64,000 nucleotides of DNA from Alphaproteobacteria bacterium (GCA_018823835.1 JAHJHT010000002.1:372001-436000); one strand, 5' to 3'; numbered from the stretch's first letter, positions 43,920 through 53,237 are shown. A program made the numbers and translations. Notes: generated by a model not told the origin, from the letters alone.

Positions 43920-44636
43920 ATGATTCCGGAAGCCGGTGCGGCGAGAATCGCCATGCGAAGGGCAGACGGCCCCGAGGCGGGCAAGAGGAAGAGCGGTGCG
44001 CTGGGCCGCGACATCAGCGCCGACCTCGAGACGCAGATTGTCGAGGGACGCCTGTCGCCGGGCGCCAAGCTCGACGAGGTTGCCCTCGGGAACCACTATT
44101 CGGTTTCCCGCACGCCCGTGCGCGAGGCACTCCGCGCCCTGGCGGCGAAGGGGCTGGTAGAGTTCCAGCCGCGCATTGGAGCAATTGTGGCGCGACCGAC
44201 CGTTGGAGAGGTGATGGACCTGTTCGAGGTTGTCGCCGAGATGGAAGGCGTTGCGGCACGGCTCGCCTGCGAGCGGATGGAAGCGGACGACAAGGCCCGC
44301 ATCGTGGAGGCCTATGAGGCCTGCCAAAAGGCGGCTTCCGCCTTCGACCCCGAAGAATACTTCTCGACCAACGGCGACTTCCACAGCTCGATCCAGCAGG
44401 CCTCCCACAACAGCATGCTGATCGAGCAGATCGAACATCTGAACAAGAGACTGTCCCCCTATCGACGCTTCATCACCTTCCGGCCCGGTCGCACCCAGAC
44501 CGCGATGAAGGAGCATGAGGCCGTCTTCGAGGCCCTGCTCCGCGGCGACGGCGAAACCGCATCGACATCGATGCGAAGCCACGTGCGGGTTCTTGCCGAG
44601 GATTCTCTGGCGCTCTCGAAGAGCCTGCGATTCTAG
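43920..44636 (+). CDS. GntR family transcriptional regulator with FCD sensing domain
   Basis: A 238-residue regulator. The winged helix at about residues 28-92 includes GAKLDEVALGNHYSVSRTPVREALRALAAKGLVEF, the standard GntR pattern. The C-terminal FCD domain (about 100-230) has an Asp/His metal-site pattern FHSSIQQASHN and EHEAVFEALLRGD. It faces the 18-gene operon beginning at 43732, with palindromic operators between, so it most likely represses that operon until its effector (an organic acid-type ligand in this family) is present. ATG 43920 is preceded by GGAGGGAAG. Confidence 0.9.
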   Translation: MIPEAGAARIAMRRADGPEAGKRKSGALGRDISADLETQIVEGRLSPGAKLDEVALGNHYSVSRTPVREALRALAAKGLVEFQPRIGAIVARPTVGEVMDLFEVVAEMEGVAARLACERMEADDKARIVEAYEACQKAASAFDPEEYFSTNGDFHSSIQQASHNSMLIEQIEHLNKRLSPYRRFITFRPGRTQTAMKEHEAVFEALLRGDGETASTSMRSHVRVLAEDSLALSKSLRF

Positions 44637-44719
44637 GAGTGTTGTTGGGACTTCATGGCGAAAGGCGCCGTGGCGGAGATCCCAACCTCAACCAGCCGAG
44701 GTAGCAACCACCTCGCACC

Positions 44720-45388
44720 CTACCGCTTATCTTCGACGAACCGCAAAACCATATCGACCGCGTTCTTGCGCAGGCTGGCCTGGGATGCGGCCGCCCCGAA
44801 ATCCCGTCCGAAGATCTTCGAGAAGGTGGCGCGGTTCGAGACATTGAAGAAGCACAGCGCGCTGACCTGCCAGTGCAGTTCCACCGGATCGATGCCCGCC
44901 CGGAAGACGCCGTCCGACACCCCGCGCTCATAGATGCCGGAGATGTGGTCGATGGCGGTCACGTTGAGTGCGCGGATGGCTTCGGACCGTTCCAGATACT
45001 GCCCGTGGTGAATGTTCTCGATCATCACCATGCGGATGAACTCCTCATGCCGATGGTGGTGGTCGAAGGTGAACTCGACGAGCCTGCGCAAGGCATCGAC
45101 CGGCGACAATCCCGCCGTGTCCAGGCCGTTCTCTCCCTCGCGGACAAGGCGGTAGGCATTTTCCAGGGCGCGCAGGTAGAGCCCCTCCTTGTCGCCGAAA
45201 TAATAGTAGATCATTCGCTTGGAGGAACGGGTCCGCGCCGCAATCTCGTCGATGCGCGCGCCCGACAGGCCGTTCAGCGCAAACTCCTCGGTGGCGATGG
45301 CGAGAATGTCGCGCCGCGTCCCCTCCGGATCCTGCGTCCGGGTGACAGTATCACCGTCCCGCCGACGGGCACTTTTCTGGGTATTCAC
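44720..45388 (-). CDS. TetR family transcriptional regulator of the quinate/shikimate operon (inferred)
   Basis: A 222-residue regulator with the HTH at about residues 24-70 (GLSGARIDEIAARTRSSKRMIYYYFGDKEGLY), the TetR pattern followed by a C-terminal domain of the TetR_C_33-like sort (HHRHEEFIRMVMIENIHHGQ). The start is placed at GTG 45388, nine bases after GGGAGGG; an upstream ATG at 45469 would place the start inside the operator region. It is divergent from the dehydrogenase/TRAP operon, which it probably represses; the ligand may be shikimate, quinate or dehydroshikimate, but this is inferred from context. Confidence 0.85.
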   Translation of the reverse strand: MNTQKSARRRDGDTVTRTQDPEGTRRDILAIATEEFALNGLSGARIDEIAARTRSSKRMIYYYFGDKEGLYLRALENAYRLVREGENGLDTAGLSPVDALRRLVEFTFDHHHRHEEFIRMVMIENIHHGQYLERSEAIRALNVTAIDHISGIYERGVSDGVFRAGIDPVELHWQVSALCFFNVSNRATFSKIFGRDFGAAASQASLRKNAVDMVLRFVEDKR

Positions 45389-45433
45389 GGCACCAGTCCC
45401 TCCCGCCGGACGGCGATTGACTAAACTAACCAG

Positions 45434-45452
45434 TTCGTACATTGTGTACCAA
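45434..45452. promoter_or_regulatory. Candidate TetR operator upstream of the quinate/shikimate operon
   Basis: The sequence TTCGTACATTGTGTACCAA forms two arms, TTcGTAC and GTACcAA, around a 5-base spacer. A third half-like CGTACC follows at about 45455-45460. It lies between the divergent TetR gene and the operon, downstream of a TTGACT (45417-45422) that could be a -35 box, although no good -10 was seen. Confidence 0.5.
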
Positions 45453-45549
45453 GTCGTACCGAAGTCCATACCGGCTTTGAAAGACCAATGACAAGAGCGC
45501 CGAAGATGCGCCTTGCGAGCTCGGGTCGCGGTTCGAACGGGAGGATTTG

Positions 45550-46458
45550 TTGAGCCGACATGCCGGCATCATCGCGGAGATGGTGGGACGCCTCGTTCCC
45601 GACCCGGGCGTGCTGCCGGAGCACGCCATCATGGTCGGGCTGATCGGGCGCGGCATCCAGGCCTCGCGCACGCCGAGGATGCATGAGCGCGAGGGCGCGC
45701 GGCTGGGTATCCCCTATGTCTATGTGCTGATCGACTTCGACCTGCTCGGATTGTCCGACGACTCTCTCGCAGATGTCATCTCGCAGGCGCGGACTTCCGG
45801 ATTTGCAGGCCTCAACGTCACCTACCCTTTCAAGCAGGCCATCATCGATCATCTCGACGCGCTCGACACCGATGCCGAAGCGATCGGTGCGGTGAACACC
45901 GTGGTTCTCTCGCCCGCCGGCACCGAGGGGCACAACACCGATTGCTGGGGTTTTGGGGAAAGCTTCCGGGAGAGCATGGACGACGTGCCCATGCGCAGGG
46001 TCGTCCAGTTCGGCGCCGGCGGCGCCGGTGCGGCGGTTGCCCACGCATTGATGGAACTCGGTGCGGGAAGCCTTTCGATCATCGACAGCGACCGAGAGCG
46101 AGCGGCAAGGCTGGCCGATTCCATGCACCGGCGCTTTGCCAACCGGGTGCATGCCGAGACCGACGTCGAGGCCACGCTGGCGCTGGCCGACGGCATCGTC
46201 AACACGACGCCAGTCGGCATGACCAAGCATCCCGGCGTGCCGTTTGCGGCCAACCTTCTCAAGCCGCGCCACTGGGTCGCCGAGATCATCTATTTCCCGC
46301 AGGAAACAGAGCTTCTGCGGCGCGCCCGCGCCCTTGGCTGCCGCACGCTTCCGGGTGCCGGCATGGCCATCTACCAGGCCGTACGGGCCTTCGAACTTTT
46401 CACCGGAAAAACACCAGATCGCCGGACCATGGCCGGCTATTTCGAGACGGCGGCATGA
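45550..46458 (+). CDS. Shikimate/quinate dehydrogenase family protein
   Basis: An NAD(P)-dependent dehydrogenase of 302 residues that interconverts shikimate (or quinate) and the 3-dehydro compound. It has the AroE substrate part MVGLIGRGIQASRTPRMHER and NVTYPFKQAII with the catalytic Lys (near 98), IGAVNTVV, HNTDCWGF with Asp near 133, and the nucleotide turn FGAGGAGAAVAHAL. The start codon is a TTG, either 45550 or 45547, chosen for its GGGAGG site. Being first in a TRAP/dehydroquinase/dehydratase operon, it is a catabolic paralogue rather than the biosynthetic aroE. There are 27 residues before the usual family start. Confidence 0.87.
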   Translation: MSRHAGIIAEMVGRLVPDPGVLPEHAIMVGLIGRGIQASRTPRMHEREGARLGIPYVYVLIDFDLLGLSDDSLADVISQARTSGFAGLNVTYPFKQAIIDHLDALDTDAEAIGAVNTVVLSPAGTEGHNTDCWGFGESFRESMDDVPMRRVVQFGAGGAGAAVAHALMELGAGSLSIIDSDRERAARLADSMHRRFANRVHAETDVEATLALADGIVNTTPVGMTKHPGVPFAANLLKPRHWVAEIIYFPQETELLRRARALGCRTLPGAGMAIYQAVRAFELFTGKTPDRRTMAGYFETAA

Positions 46459-46493
46459 ACGCCACGTCATAGTGCACCACAGGGAGGAATGAC

Positions 46494-47480
46494 ATGACAA
46501 CACACGCAACCCGCCGACAGGTACTGATCGGAACCGGCCTTCTGGCCGCTTCCGCGGCAGCGCCCGCCTTTGCCCAGGACAAGCCGAAGCTACGCTTTTC
46601 GGCGGTCTTCTCCGAGCAGGACATCCGCGCCGAGATGATGAAGACGTTCGCCGCGGCAACGGCCGAGGACTTCGCCTTCGAGGGCTACTATGGCGGCAAC
46701 CTCTTCAAGCAGGGGACCGAACTCGTGGCGCTGCAGCGCGGCAACCTGGAAATGGGCAACATCGCGCCGCAGGATGTTTCCAAGCAAATCCCGGCATGGT
46801 CGATCCTGACCGCCGGCTACCTGTTCCGCGACGCCGCCCATCTCAAGGCCTTCTTCGCCAGCGATGCGGGTGCCGAGATGAAGCAGATGACCGAGGACCA
46901 GCTCGGGGTGAAGGTGCTCGGACCGACCTATTTCGGCGTTCGCCAGCTCGGCCTGAAGATCGACAAGGAAATCAAGACGCCCGACGACATGGCGGGCGTC
47001 AAGCTGCGCATGCCCGGCGGCGACGCGTGGCAGTTCCTCGGCGAGGCGCTCGGCGCCAACCCGACCCCGATGGCCTATGCCGAGGTCTATACCGGCCTGC
47101 AGACGGGCGCGATTGACGGCCAGGACAACCCGCTGCCGAACGTCGAGAACATGAAGTTCTACGAGGTGATGTCGCAGATCGTGCTGACCTCGCATCTCGT
47201 CGGTTTCGACCTCCTGTCGATCTCCAAGAAAGTCTGGGACGAGATGGGCGCCGAGAAGCAGGCGAAGGTGCAGGCTGCAGCCGACGCGGCGATCGACTTC
47301 TCGACCGAGAAGCACCTCGCCCGCGAACAGGAGCTGGTGGAAACGTTCAAGGCCAAGGGTCTCAAGATCTACGAGCCGGACGTCGCGGCGTTCCGCAAGC
47401 ATGTCCAGGAAAAGTACCTGGCCTCGGATCTCGCCACGAGCTGGCCCGCGGGCATGGTCGAGAAGATCAACGCCATCTAA
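46494..47480 (+). CDS. TRAP transporter substrate-binding protein (DctP family)
   Basis: Periplasmic receptor of a TRAP uptake system, 328 residues. The signal peptide contains ATRRQVLIGTGLLAASAAAP, a twin-arginine style start, with cleavage after AFA near residue 27. The mature part has VKLRMPGGDAWQFLGEALGA with the conserved Arg that binds the substrate carboxylate (near 167) and YTGLQTGAIDGQDNPLPNV, both hallmarks of DctP proteins. It follows the dehydrogenase by 35 bases with GGGAGGAATG before the ATG. Shikimate or quinate, both carboxylates, would suit. Confidence 0.9.
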   Translation: MTTHATRRQVLIGTGLLAASAAAPAFAQDKPKLRFSAVFSEQDIRAEMMKTFAAATAEDFAFEGYYGGNLFKQGTELVALQRGNLEMGNIAPQDVSKQIPAWSILTAGYLFRDAAHLKAFFASDAGAEMKQMTEDQLGVKVLGPTYFGVRQLGLKIDKEIKTPDDMAGVKLRMPGGDAWQFLGEALGANPTPMAYAEVYTGLQTGAIDGQDNPLPNVENMKFYEVMSQIVLTSHLVGFDLLSISKKVWDEMGAEKQAKVQAAADAAIDFSTEKHLAREQELVETFKAKGLKIYEPDVAAFRKHVQEKYLASDLATSWPAGMVEKINAI

Positions 47481-47530
47481 CATGGCAATCGGCGTCCGGC
47501 CGGCAGAGCACCGGCCGGACAGCCCGGGGA

Positions 47531-48058
47531 ATGAACAGGGTGAGCACGCGACTTCGAACCTTGGGCGGCTGGCTCTACCGGCGCGCCGAAAACGCGCTGG
47601 CGCTAATGCTGGCGGTGATGTTCTTCGCCTTCATCCTGCAGATCGTGTTCCGCTACGTCCTGAACTGGCCGGTCGGATGGACCAACGAGATCAGCGTGGT
47701 CATGTGGATATGGATCGTGCTTTTCGGCGCGGCCTTCGTGCTGCGCGAGGAAGAGGAAATCCGCTTCGACCTGATCTATTCGGCGGTCGGCCCGCAGGTC
47801 CGCCGTGTCATGCTGGTTCTGTCGGCAGCAGCCGTGATCGGCCTCTACGGCATCTCGCTGCCGGCGGTCGTCGACTATGTCGGCTTCATGAAGGTCGAGA
47901 GCACCGCCTACATGAAGATCCGTTTCGACTGGCTGTTCTCGATCTACGTCGTCTTCGCCGTCGCCGTCATCGTGCGCTACATCTGGCTAGCGTGGCAGAG
48001 CCTGATGGCCAGCAGCGCCGAGAATACTGACGGCCCGACGAGCGAGCCGCGCAAATGA
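47531..48058 (+). CDS. TRAP transporter small permease (DctQ family)
   Basis: The small membrane subunit of the TRAP system, 175 residues with four helices (about residues 20-40, 50-68, 90-112, 130-152). It carries the family stretch WPVGWTNEISVVMWIWIVLFGAAF. It is followed by the large permease with an ATGA overlap, so the two are translationally coupled. Confidence 0.88.
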   Translation: MNRVSTRLRTLGGWLYRRAENALALMLAVMFFAFILQIVFRYVLNWPVGWTNEISVVMWIWIVLFGAAFVLREEEEIRFDLIYSAVGPQVRRVMLVLSAAAVIGLYGISLPAVVDYVGFMKVESTAYMKIRFDWLFSIYVVFAVAVIVRYIWLAWQSLMASSAENTDGPTSEPRK

Positions 48059-49356
48059 ACCTTGCCAGCCCGTTCTCGTTGTCGCTGGTCGCGATCACGG
48101 CGCTGGCCTTTCTCGGCCTGCCGATCGGCCACGCGATGATCGCGGGATCCATCCTCTACCTGCTCCTGGCCGGCCTCGATCTCGGCACGGTGGCGGAACA
48201 GATCCTCAACGGGATGTATTCCAACTACATCATCCTGGCCGTGCCGCTGTTCATCCTGGCGGCCGAGCTGATGAACATCGGCTCCATGACCAACCGTCTG
48301 CTCGCCTTCTGCAACGCGGTCGTCGGGCGGTTCAGGGGCGGCCTCGCCTATGTGAACATCCTGCAGAGCATCATCTTCGCCGGCATGTCGGGTTCGGCGA
48401 TCGCCGACGCGGCGGGCACCGGCAAGATGATGCAGATGATGATGACCAAGGACGGCAAGTATCCGGCGAGCTACGCCGCCGCCCTGACCACCGCCACGGC
48501 GGTCATCGGACCGATCATCCCGCCATCCATCCCGATGGTCATCTACGCGCTCGTCTCCGACGCCTCCATAGGCTTCCTGTTCCTCGGCGGCGTCGTTCCC
48601 GGCCTGCTGATGGCGGTAACCCAGATGTTGATCGTCGGCGTCGATTCGCGGCGCCGAAATTTTCCGGTCGAGGCCCCTACCCCGCTCCGCGAACTGCCGA
48701 TGATCACGTGGCGCGCACTGCCCTCGCTGATGATGCCGGTCGTCCTTCTGGGCGGAATCTACAGCGGCGCGACGACTCCGACCGAGGCCGCCGCCATCGC
48801 TGCCGCCTATGCCCTGATCGTCTCCGTCGTGCTCTACCGGAGCGTCAGCGCGGCCAATTTCTACAAATCGGTGCTCTCGAGCGCCCGCACCAGCGCATCG
48901 GTCGGCATGCTGATCGCCGGCGCGCTGATCTTCAACTACGTGGTGACGGTGGAGAATATTCCGCAGTCGCTGAGCGTCTTGCTTACCGGCTGGGAGCTTT
49001 CGCCGACCGGCTTTCTGATCCTGGTCAACGTCATCCTGCTGCTGCTCGGCTGCCTTCTCGAAGGCACGACGATCCTGCTCGTCATCGTGCCCGTGCTGAT
49101 CCCGACCGCCAAGCTGCTCGGTGTCGACATGGTTCACTTCGGCGTGGTGGTCGTCGTCAACATCATGATCGGCCTGATCACGCCGCCCTACGGGCTTCTG
49201 CTGTTCATCATGACGCGCATCGCAGACGTCCCGTTGCGCGACCTCGTGCGCGACGTGCTGCCGTTTCTCGGCGCGATGCTCGCCTCGCTCGCGCTCATCA
49301 CATTCTTCCCCGCGCTGGTGCTCTGGCTGCCGCGCCTGCTGGGCTACCAGGGCTGA
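48055..49356 (+). CDS. TRAP transporter large permease (DctM family)
   Basis: The transport channel of the TRAP system, 433 residues with about 12 helices. Diagnostic blocks are FAGMSGSAIADAAGTGKMM (near 105), GPIIPPSIPMVIYALVSDAS (near 152) and LITPPYGLLLFIMTRIADV (near 373), all typical of DctM. It overlaps dctQ by four bases. It uses sodium-coupled import together with the DctP-like binding protein. Confidence 0.92.
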   Translation: MNLASPFSLSLVAITALAFLGLPIGHAMIAGSILYLLLAGLDLGTVAEQILNGMYSNYIILAVPLFILAAELMNIGSMTNRLLAFCNAVVGRFRGGLAYVNILQSIIFAGMSGSAIADAAGTGKMMQMMMTKDGKYPASYAAALTTATAVIGPIIPPSIPMVIYALVSDASIGFLFLGGVVPGLLMAVTQMLIVGVDSRRRNFPVEAPTPLRELPMITWRALPSLMMPVVLLGGIYSGATTPTEAAAIAAAYALIVSVVLYRSVSAANFYKSVLSSARTSASVGMLIAGALIFNYVVTVENIPQSLSVLLTGWELSPTGFLILVNVILLLLGCLLEGTTILLVIVPVLIPTAKLLGVDMVHFGVVVVVNIMIGLITPPYGLLLFIMTRIADVPLRDLVRDVLPFLGAMLASLALITFFPALVLWLPRLLGYQG

Positions 49357-49371
49357 CGAAAGAGGACCTTC

Positions 49372-49809
49372 ATGGCCGACAAACCGATTTTCGTGCTCAA
49401 CGGACCCAACCTTAACCGGCTCGGCATGCGCGAGCCGGAGATCTACGGAACGGTCACCCTCGGCGAAGTCGAGACCATGTGCCGGGAGGCCGCCGGGGGC
49501 TGGCCGGTCCGGTTCCACCAGTCGAATGCCGAGCACCAGCTCGTCGACTGGATCCACGAGGCGATCGACGACGGCGCGGGCATCCTGATCAACCCGGCCG
49601 GGCTGACGTTCCGGTCGATCCCGATCCTCGATGCCCTCAAGATGTTTCCCGGGCCGATCATCGAGTTTCACATCTCGAACATCCGTCGCCGCGAGGAAAT
49701 CTACCATCACTCGCTCGTCTCCCCGGTCGCGACCGCGGTGCTGGCCGGGCTCGGTCCGAAAGGCTATGCGCTGGCCGTGCACGCGCTGCTCGACATGATC
49801 GACAGATGA
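49372..49809 (+). CDS. aroQ: 3-dehydroquinate dehydratase, type II
   Basis: Converts 3-dehydroquinate to 3-dehydroshikimate. The 145-residue product has the type II landmarks LNGPNLNRLGMREPEIYG (catalytic Tyr near 25), FHQSNAEHQLVDWI with Glu, NPAGLTFRSIPILDAL, and the catalytic His in FHISNIRRREEIYHHS. Placed behind the TRAP transporter and before a dehydroshikimate dehydratase, it is likely the catabolic copy (quinate pathway) rather than the biosynthetic one. Its stop overlaps the next start (ATGA). Confidence 0.93.
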   Translation: MADKPIFVLNGPNLNRLGMREPEIYGTVTLGEVETMCREAAGGWPVRFHQSNAEHQLVDWIHEAIDDGAGILINPAGLTFRSIPILDALKMFPGPIIEFHISNIRRREEIYHHSLVSPVATAVLAGLGPKGYALAVHALLDMIDR

Positions 49810-51695
49810 AAACCTCGATCGCCACCGTTTCGATCAGTGGAGACCTGCGCGAGAAGCTGGCGGCCATCGCGGCGGCAGGGTTCGATGGAGTCGAGATCTT
49901 CGAGAACGACTTTCTGACCTTCGACGGCAGCCCGGCGGAGGTCGGCCGCATGGTGCGCGACCATGGGCTCGAGATCACGCTGTTCCAACCGTTCCGCGAC
50001 TTCGAGGGAATGCCGGAGCCACAGCGCACAAGCGCCATGGATCGTGCCGAGCGCAAGTTCGACCTGATGGCCGAGCTTGGCACCGATCTCATGCTCGTCT
50101 GCTCAAACGTCTCGCCGCTCGCGCTGGGCGGGATAGACCGGGCCGCAGCCGATATCCGCGAACTTGGCGAGCGGGCAGCCAAGAGGTCGTTGCGCATCGG
50201 CTACGAAGCACTTGCCTGGGGCCGGCACATCAGCGACCACCGCGATGCCTGGGAGGTCGTGCGGCGCGCCGACCACCCGAATGCCGGGCTGATCCTCGAT
50301 TCCTTCCACACGCTGGCGCGCAAGATCGACGTCGGGTCGATCCGCGCTATCCCCGGCGACAAGATTTTCATCGTCCAACTCGCAGACGCACCGCTGATCG
50401 ACATGGACCTGCTCTACTGGAGCCGTCACTTCCGTAACATGCCGGGCGAAGGCGACCTGCCGGTAACCGAGTTCATGCGCGCGGTCGCGGCAACAGGCTA
50501 TGACGGTCCGCTGTCGCTAGAGATCTTCAACGACCAGTTCCGGGGCGGCTCGCCGCGGTCCATCGCCGTCGACGGCCGGCGTTCGCTGATCTACCTGATG
50601 GACCAGGTGGCGCGTGCCGAGCCGGCAATATCCATCGACGTCCCCGAGATTCCCGACCGCGTCGAGGCGCAAGGCATCGAATTCGTCGAATTCGCAGCCA
50701 ACGAGCAGGAGGCCCAGGAACTTGGCACCCTGTTCGAGGCGATGGGTTTCGCGGCCGTCGCCCGGCACCGCAACAAGGAGGTGACGCTCTACCGGCAGGG
50801 TGCCGTCAATCTTGTCGTCAACACCGAGAAGGAGGGCTTCGCGCACTCGTCCTATCTGGTGCACGGTACGTCGGCCTATGCAATCGGCCTCAAGGTGGCG
50901 GATGCCACGGCAACCGTCGAGCGGGCGCGCGCGCTCGGCGCCGACATTTTCGAGCAGCGTCACGGGCCGGGCGAACTGGCCATCCCTGCCATTAGGGGCG
51001 TTGGCGGCGGCGTACTCTATTTTGTCGATGGCAAGACCGAGGGCGTCTGGGAGATCGAATTCGAGCCGACCGGCTCGGATGCCGGCGACAGCGCCTTCCG
51101 GAGCATCGACCACGTGGCCCAGACCATGAACTACGAAGAGATGCTGACCTGGATCCTGTTCTACACCTCGATCTTCCAGGTGCATAAGTCGCCGATGGTC
51201 GACGTCGTCGACCCGGCCGGGCTGGTTCGCAGCCAAGTGATCGAGAACGCGTCCGGTTCGCTGCGCCTGACCCTGAACGGCGCTGAAAACCGCAAGACCC
51301 TGGCCGGGACGTTTATCGCCGAGACTTTCGGGTCCAGCGTCCAGCATATCGCCTTTCGGACGGGCGACATCTTTAAGACCGCGCGGCGCCTGCGCGACCG
51401 TGGCTTCAAGCCGCTGGTCATCTCGCCCAATTATTTCGACGATATCGCGGCCCGCTTCGGCCTTGAGGGCGGGTTCGTCGAGACGTTGCGTGACCTCAAC
51501 ATCCTCTACGACCGCGACGGGCACGGCGAGTTCTTCCAGTTCTACAGCGGCAACTTCGGCGAGGCGTTCTTCTTCGAGATCGTCGAGCGGCGCGGAGGGT
51601 ACCGGGGTTATGGCGCGGCCAACGCGCCTTTCAGGATCGCGGCGCAACGGCGCATGCTGAGGCCGAGAGGGATGCCGCGCGCGACACGCCCGTAG
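49806..51695 (+). CDS. quiC: 3-dehydroshikimate dehydratase, QuiC1-type fused TIM-barrel/HPPD-like protein
   Basis: A 629-residue fusion. Residues 1 to about 275 are a sugar-phosphate isomerase/AP-endonuclease-2-type TIM barrel (ATVSISGDLREKLAAIAAAG, LMLVCSNVSPLALG, LDSFHTLARK, PLSLEIFNDQ), the part known to dehydrate 3-dehydroshikimate to protocatechuate in Pseudomonas QuiC1. Residues about 290-600 are VOC/4-hydroxyphenylpyruvate dioxygenase-like (GIEFVEFAANEQEAQEL, IDHVAQTM, QHIAFRTGDIF, GEFFQFYSG) with metal-ligand residues. In this operon it completes the route from quinate or shikimate to protocatechuate. Confidence 0.9.
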   Translation: MKTSIATVSISGDLREKLAAIAAAGFDGVEIFENDFLTFDGSPAEVGRMVRDHGLEITLFQPFRDFEGMPEPQRTSAMDRAERKFDLMAELGTDLMLVCSNVSPLALGGIDRAAADIRELGERAAKRSLRIGYEALAWGRHISDHRDAWEVVRRADHPNAGLILDSFHTLARKIDVGSIRAIPGDKIFIVQLADAPLIDMDLLYWSRHFRNMPGEGDLPVTEFMRAVAATGYDGPLSLEIFNDQFRGGSPRSIAVDGRRSLIYLMDQVARAEPAISIDVPEIPDRVEAQGIEFVEFAANEQEAQELGTLFEAMGFAAVARHRNKEVTLYRQGAVNLVVNTEKEGFAHSSYLVHGTSAYAIGLKVADATATVERARALGADIFEQRHGPGELAIPAIRGVGGGVLYFVDGKTEGVWEIEFEPTGSDAGDSAFRSIDHVAQTMNYEEMLTWILFYTSIFQVHKSPMVDVVDPAGLVRSQVIENASGSLRLTLNGAENRKTLAGTFIAETFGSSVQHIAFRTGDIFKTARRLRDRGFKPLVISPNYFDDIAARFGLEGGFVETLRDLNILYDRDGHGEFFQFYSGNFGEAFFFEIVERRGGYRGYGAANAPFRIAAQRRMLRPRGMPRATRP

Positions 51696-51803
51696 GCGCT
51701 TCACGAGGCCCAGCGCGGGTCCACGATCTCGCTGCCTCACTCCCGGAAGCCGGCGCTTCGCACGAGGGCTGGCCCGCCCTCAGAAGCGCCGATCCGAGCG
51801 GCC

Positions 51804-53150
51804 TCAGGCCTTCACCACGCGATCGCAGATGATGTTGGCGCGTTGCATTGCATTGCGTGTGTCGATGATCAATCGCGAATGGTTGGCGAGAAGCGCGTAG
51901 TCGATATCGTCGTGATCGGTCACGATGACGACCGCGTCGTAGGCGGCAATCGAGTCTCGCGACAGGCGGATGCAATCCTTGCCAGCAAGCGTCGGGTGCT
52001 TGCGGGTCTTGGGAATGCGGGCAACGTGCGGATCGTGATAGGCGATGTCGGCAGCACGGTTCTCAAGCAGTTCTATCAGCTTCAGCGCGGGGCTCTCCCG
52101 GACGTCCGAAACGTTCTTCTTGTAGGCGACGCCGACGATCAGGATCGAAGACTGGCTGAGCGGCAGCCCAAGCCGTGTGTCCAGGGCGTCGATCAGCTTG
52201 CTCACGACATAGTGCGGCATTGCTACGTTGATTTCGCCGGACAGTTCGATGAAGCGGGTCGACACCTCGAACTCCCGTGACTTCCAGGTGAGATAGAAGG
52301 GATCGATCGGAATACAGTGGCCGCCCAATCCCGGGCCCGGATAGAAGGGCATGTATCCGAATGGCTTGGTCTTGGCGGCTTCGATGACTTCCCAGATGTC
52401 GATCCCCATGGCGTCGTAAATCACCTTAAGTTCGTTGACCAAGGCGATGTTGACGGCCCGGAAGATGTTTTCGGTCAGCTTGACCACTTCCGCGACCTTG
52501 ATGCTCGAGACGGGCACGACCTTCTCGACGATCGAACCGTAGAACTGCGCGACCAGCTTCGAGGCAACCGGGCCGTCGCCCGCGACAACCTTGGGAATGG
52601 TCGCGGTCTCGAAGCCCGCACTTCCCGGGTCCTCGCGTTCCGGCGAATAGCCGAGGAAGAAGTCGCGGCCCGAGCGCAGGCCCGTGGCTTCCAGGATCGG
52701 CTTCATCAACTCGTCGGTCGTGCCGGGATAGGTCGTCGATTCCAGAAGGACGAGCTGCTCCTTGCGCAGATGTTGCGCGATTGACCGGGTGGTCTTTTCG
52801 ACAAATGACAGGTCGGGTTCGCGCTGCTTGGTCAGCGGGGTGGGAACGCAGATCGCGATGACGTCGCATTCCTCGAACTGGGCGAAGTCACAACTTGCTC
52901 TGAACAGCTTTTCGGCCATATGCGATTGCAGCGCAGCGTCGCTCACCGCATCGATGTATGATTTGCCGCCATTGAGTTTCTCTACTTTCGACCGGTCGAT
53001 GTCGAATCCGATGACATTGAAGCCGGCCCGCGCGACGGCCGAAGCCAGTGGGAGGCCGACATAGCCCATACCCACGATGCCGACCGTAGCGGTACGCGTC
53101 TCAAGCTTGGAAAACAGCGAAGCCGCCCGTGCATGTTCTGCGACTAGCAT
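51804..53150 (-). CDS. Nucleotide-sugar dehydrogenase (UDP-N-acetylglucosamine/UDP-glucose 6-dehydrogenase type)
   Basis: Oxidises the C6 hydroxyl of a UDP-hexose to a uronate, 448 residues. The NAD-binding VGIVGMGYVGLPLASAVARAG is at about 23-43, VPTPLTKQREPDLS near 103, ESTTYPGTTDEL, FFLGYSPEREDPGS (wording typical of the UDP-N-acetyl-sugar group WbpA) and the catalytic Cys in GPGLGGHCIPIDPF near 276. It is the last gene of the four-gene polysaccharide operon and presumably supplies an acidic sugar donor to the synthase. Confidence 0.9.
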   Translation of the reverse strand: MLVAEHARAASLFSKLETRTATVGIVGMGYVGLPLASAVARAGFNVIGFDIDRSKVEKLNGGKSYIDAVSDAALQSHMAEKLFRASCDFAQFEECDVIAICVPTPLTKQREPDLSFVEKTTRSIAQHLRKEQLVLLESTTYPGTTDELMKPILEATGLRSGRDFFLGYSPEREDPGSAGFETATIPKVVAGDGPVASKLVAQFYGSIVEKVVPVSSIKVAEVVKLTENIFRAVNIALVNELKVIYDAMGIDIWEVIEAAKTKPFGYMPFYPGPGLGGHCIPIDPFYLTWKSREFEVSTRFIELSGEINVAMPHYVVSKLIDALDTRLGLPLSQSSILIVGVAYKKNVSDVRESPALKLIELLENRAADIAYHDPHVARIPKTRKHPTLAGKDCIRLSRDSIAAYDAVVIVTDHDDIDYALLANHSRLIIDTRNAMQRANIICDRVVKA

Positions 53151-53237
53151 TTGGAGCTCTCCTCGAAATGGCGCCTTGCCGCTTTTGGGCGCGCCGGATT
53201 GATTGCATTGCTTGGAGCCAGGTTCCTGGTCATCGCA

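Noticed and set aside
47977..49782. A 601-codon open frame on the minus strand across the TRAP permease and dehydroquinase genes
   Set aside because: It is antisense to clear dctM and aroQ genes. Its translation is a low-complexity mixture rich in Asp, Arg, His and Gln with no domain, as expected of a shadow frame in high-GC DNA.
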